A DNA stretch of 18,806 bases from Negativicoccus succinicivorans (GTDB taxonomy: Bacteria; Bacillota; Negativicutes; Veillonellales; Negativicoccaceae), in contig NZ_JAHAJN010000015.1 in assembly GCF_018372215.1 (NCBI RefSeq), positions 1-18,806 of the forward strand, read 5' to 3'. The position numbers were made by a program, and so were the translations under genes. This document shows, in pieces, positions 18,607-18,806 of the stretch; position 1 is the stretch's first letter; each line of letters starts with the position of its first letter. A model generated the notes under the pieces. That model made no database searches, was not told where the DNA came from, and worked only from the letters and a program-made list of their open reading frames with translations.

Positions 18607-18806
18607 ATGTTAGAACGCAAAGCACGAGAGGCCATTTTGGAAGAGATTAGAGATCGTCCACGCATTTCCAAGCAAGAAGTATTTGACCTGGTTAAACTGC
18701 ACTATTCGCCGGATATCGGGCGGCTTATTAATAAGGACATTCGCCGACTGGCAACCAATTTAACGGCGCAGGTACGAGACGATGACGGACGGCGGCAGAT
18801 CTTCTC
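18607..18806 (+). CDS. Partial small helical protein, cut by the window edge
   Basis: The frame MLERKAREAILEEIRDRPRISKQEVFDLVKLHYSPDIGRLINKDIRRLATNL... is open to the right edge (at least 66 residues). GGGAGGGG lies 6 nt before the ATG and the previous gene stops 2 nt upstream, so it belongs to the same early operon. The opening pattern (helix, turn, EVFDLVKLHY) looks like a winged-helix DNA-binding fold; no family assigned. Confidence 0.75.
   Translation, partial: MLERKAREAILEEIRDRPRISKQEVFDLVKLHYSPDIGRLINKDIRRLATNLTAQVRDDDGRRQIF

Larger units (their letters stand above)
13464..18806. mobile_element. Integrated element at tRNA-Leu (prophage-like), left part
   Basis: From the tRNA-Leu 3' end to the right edge the gene order is integrase, Abi_2 defence protein, several tiny genes, ImmA-like protein and XRE repressor on minus, then divergent Cro-like regulator and further early genes on plus. 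This is the layout of a temperate phage lysogeny module. No structural, packaging or conjugation genes fall in the window, so an ICE or satellite cannot be excluded. The right end is not seen. Confidence 0.85.

Overview
The window reads like a chromosomal segment of a low-to-medium GC Firmicute, most likely a Negativicutes (Veillonellales-type) bacterium. That placement is inferred from the style of the Cas9/Csn2 system, the strong Shine-Dalgarno sequences and the promoter style; no 16S or other definitive marker is present. Four blocks follow one another.

(1) 1-4190: a Fur-family-box-controlled metal ABC uptake operon (TroA/MntA-type lipoprotein, ATPase, two permeases, the second with a fused C-terminal winged-helix-like domain). 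It has an internal terminator after the lipoprotein gene and ends in a structured region with a strong terminator.

(2) 4255-11227: a complete type II-A CRISPR-Cas locus: a divergently transcribed tracrRNA with a near-consensus promoter, then cas9-cas1-cas2-csn2 with overlapping genes, then an array of 7 repeats of 36 nt and 6 spacers of exactly 30 nt. The last repeat is degenerate, which fixes the transcription direction as +. The tracrRNA anti-repeat pairs with the 5' part of the repeat with the usual lower stem, bulge and upper stem.

(3) 11228-13463: housekeeping genes: a UgtP/MGDG-synthase-like glycosyltransferase, a membrane-anchored DUF2939-like protein on the other strand sharing a bidirectional terminator, and a tRNA-Leu(CAA).

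(4) 13464-end: the left part of an integrated element (prophage or similar) sitting at the 3' end of tRNA-Leu. Next to the tRNA is a tyrosine integrase, followed on the minus strand by an Abi_2/AbiF-like HEPN protein, several very small genes, an ImmA-like protein and an XRE repressor. A divergent early operon begins with a Cro-like protein. The repressor and Cro genes face away from each other across two near-consensus promoters, i.e. a lysogeny switch.

The most interesting signal is the Abi_2 gene. A near-consensus promoter (TTGACA, 17 nt, TATATT) starts a ~75-nt RNA containing a small hairpin and a perfect 32-bp palindrome followed by UCUUUU; the abi start codon comes directly after it, with no Shine-Dalgarno. 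This is the layout of an RNA-controlled HEPN toxin (abiF-RNA/type III toxin-antitoxin-like). The same element carries two further candidate small RNAs with their own promoters and terminators (about 14865-14931 and 16683-16777). All functional statements come from reading motifs by eye; no database search was run.
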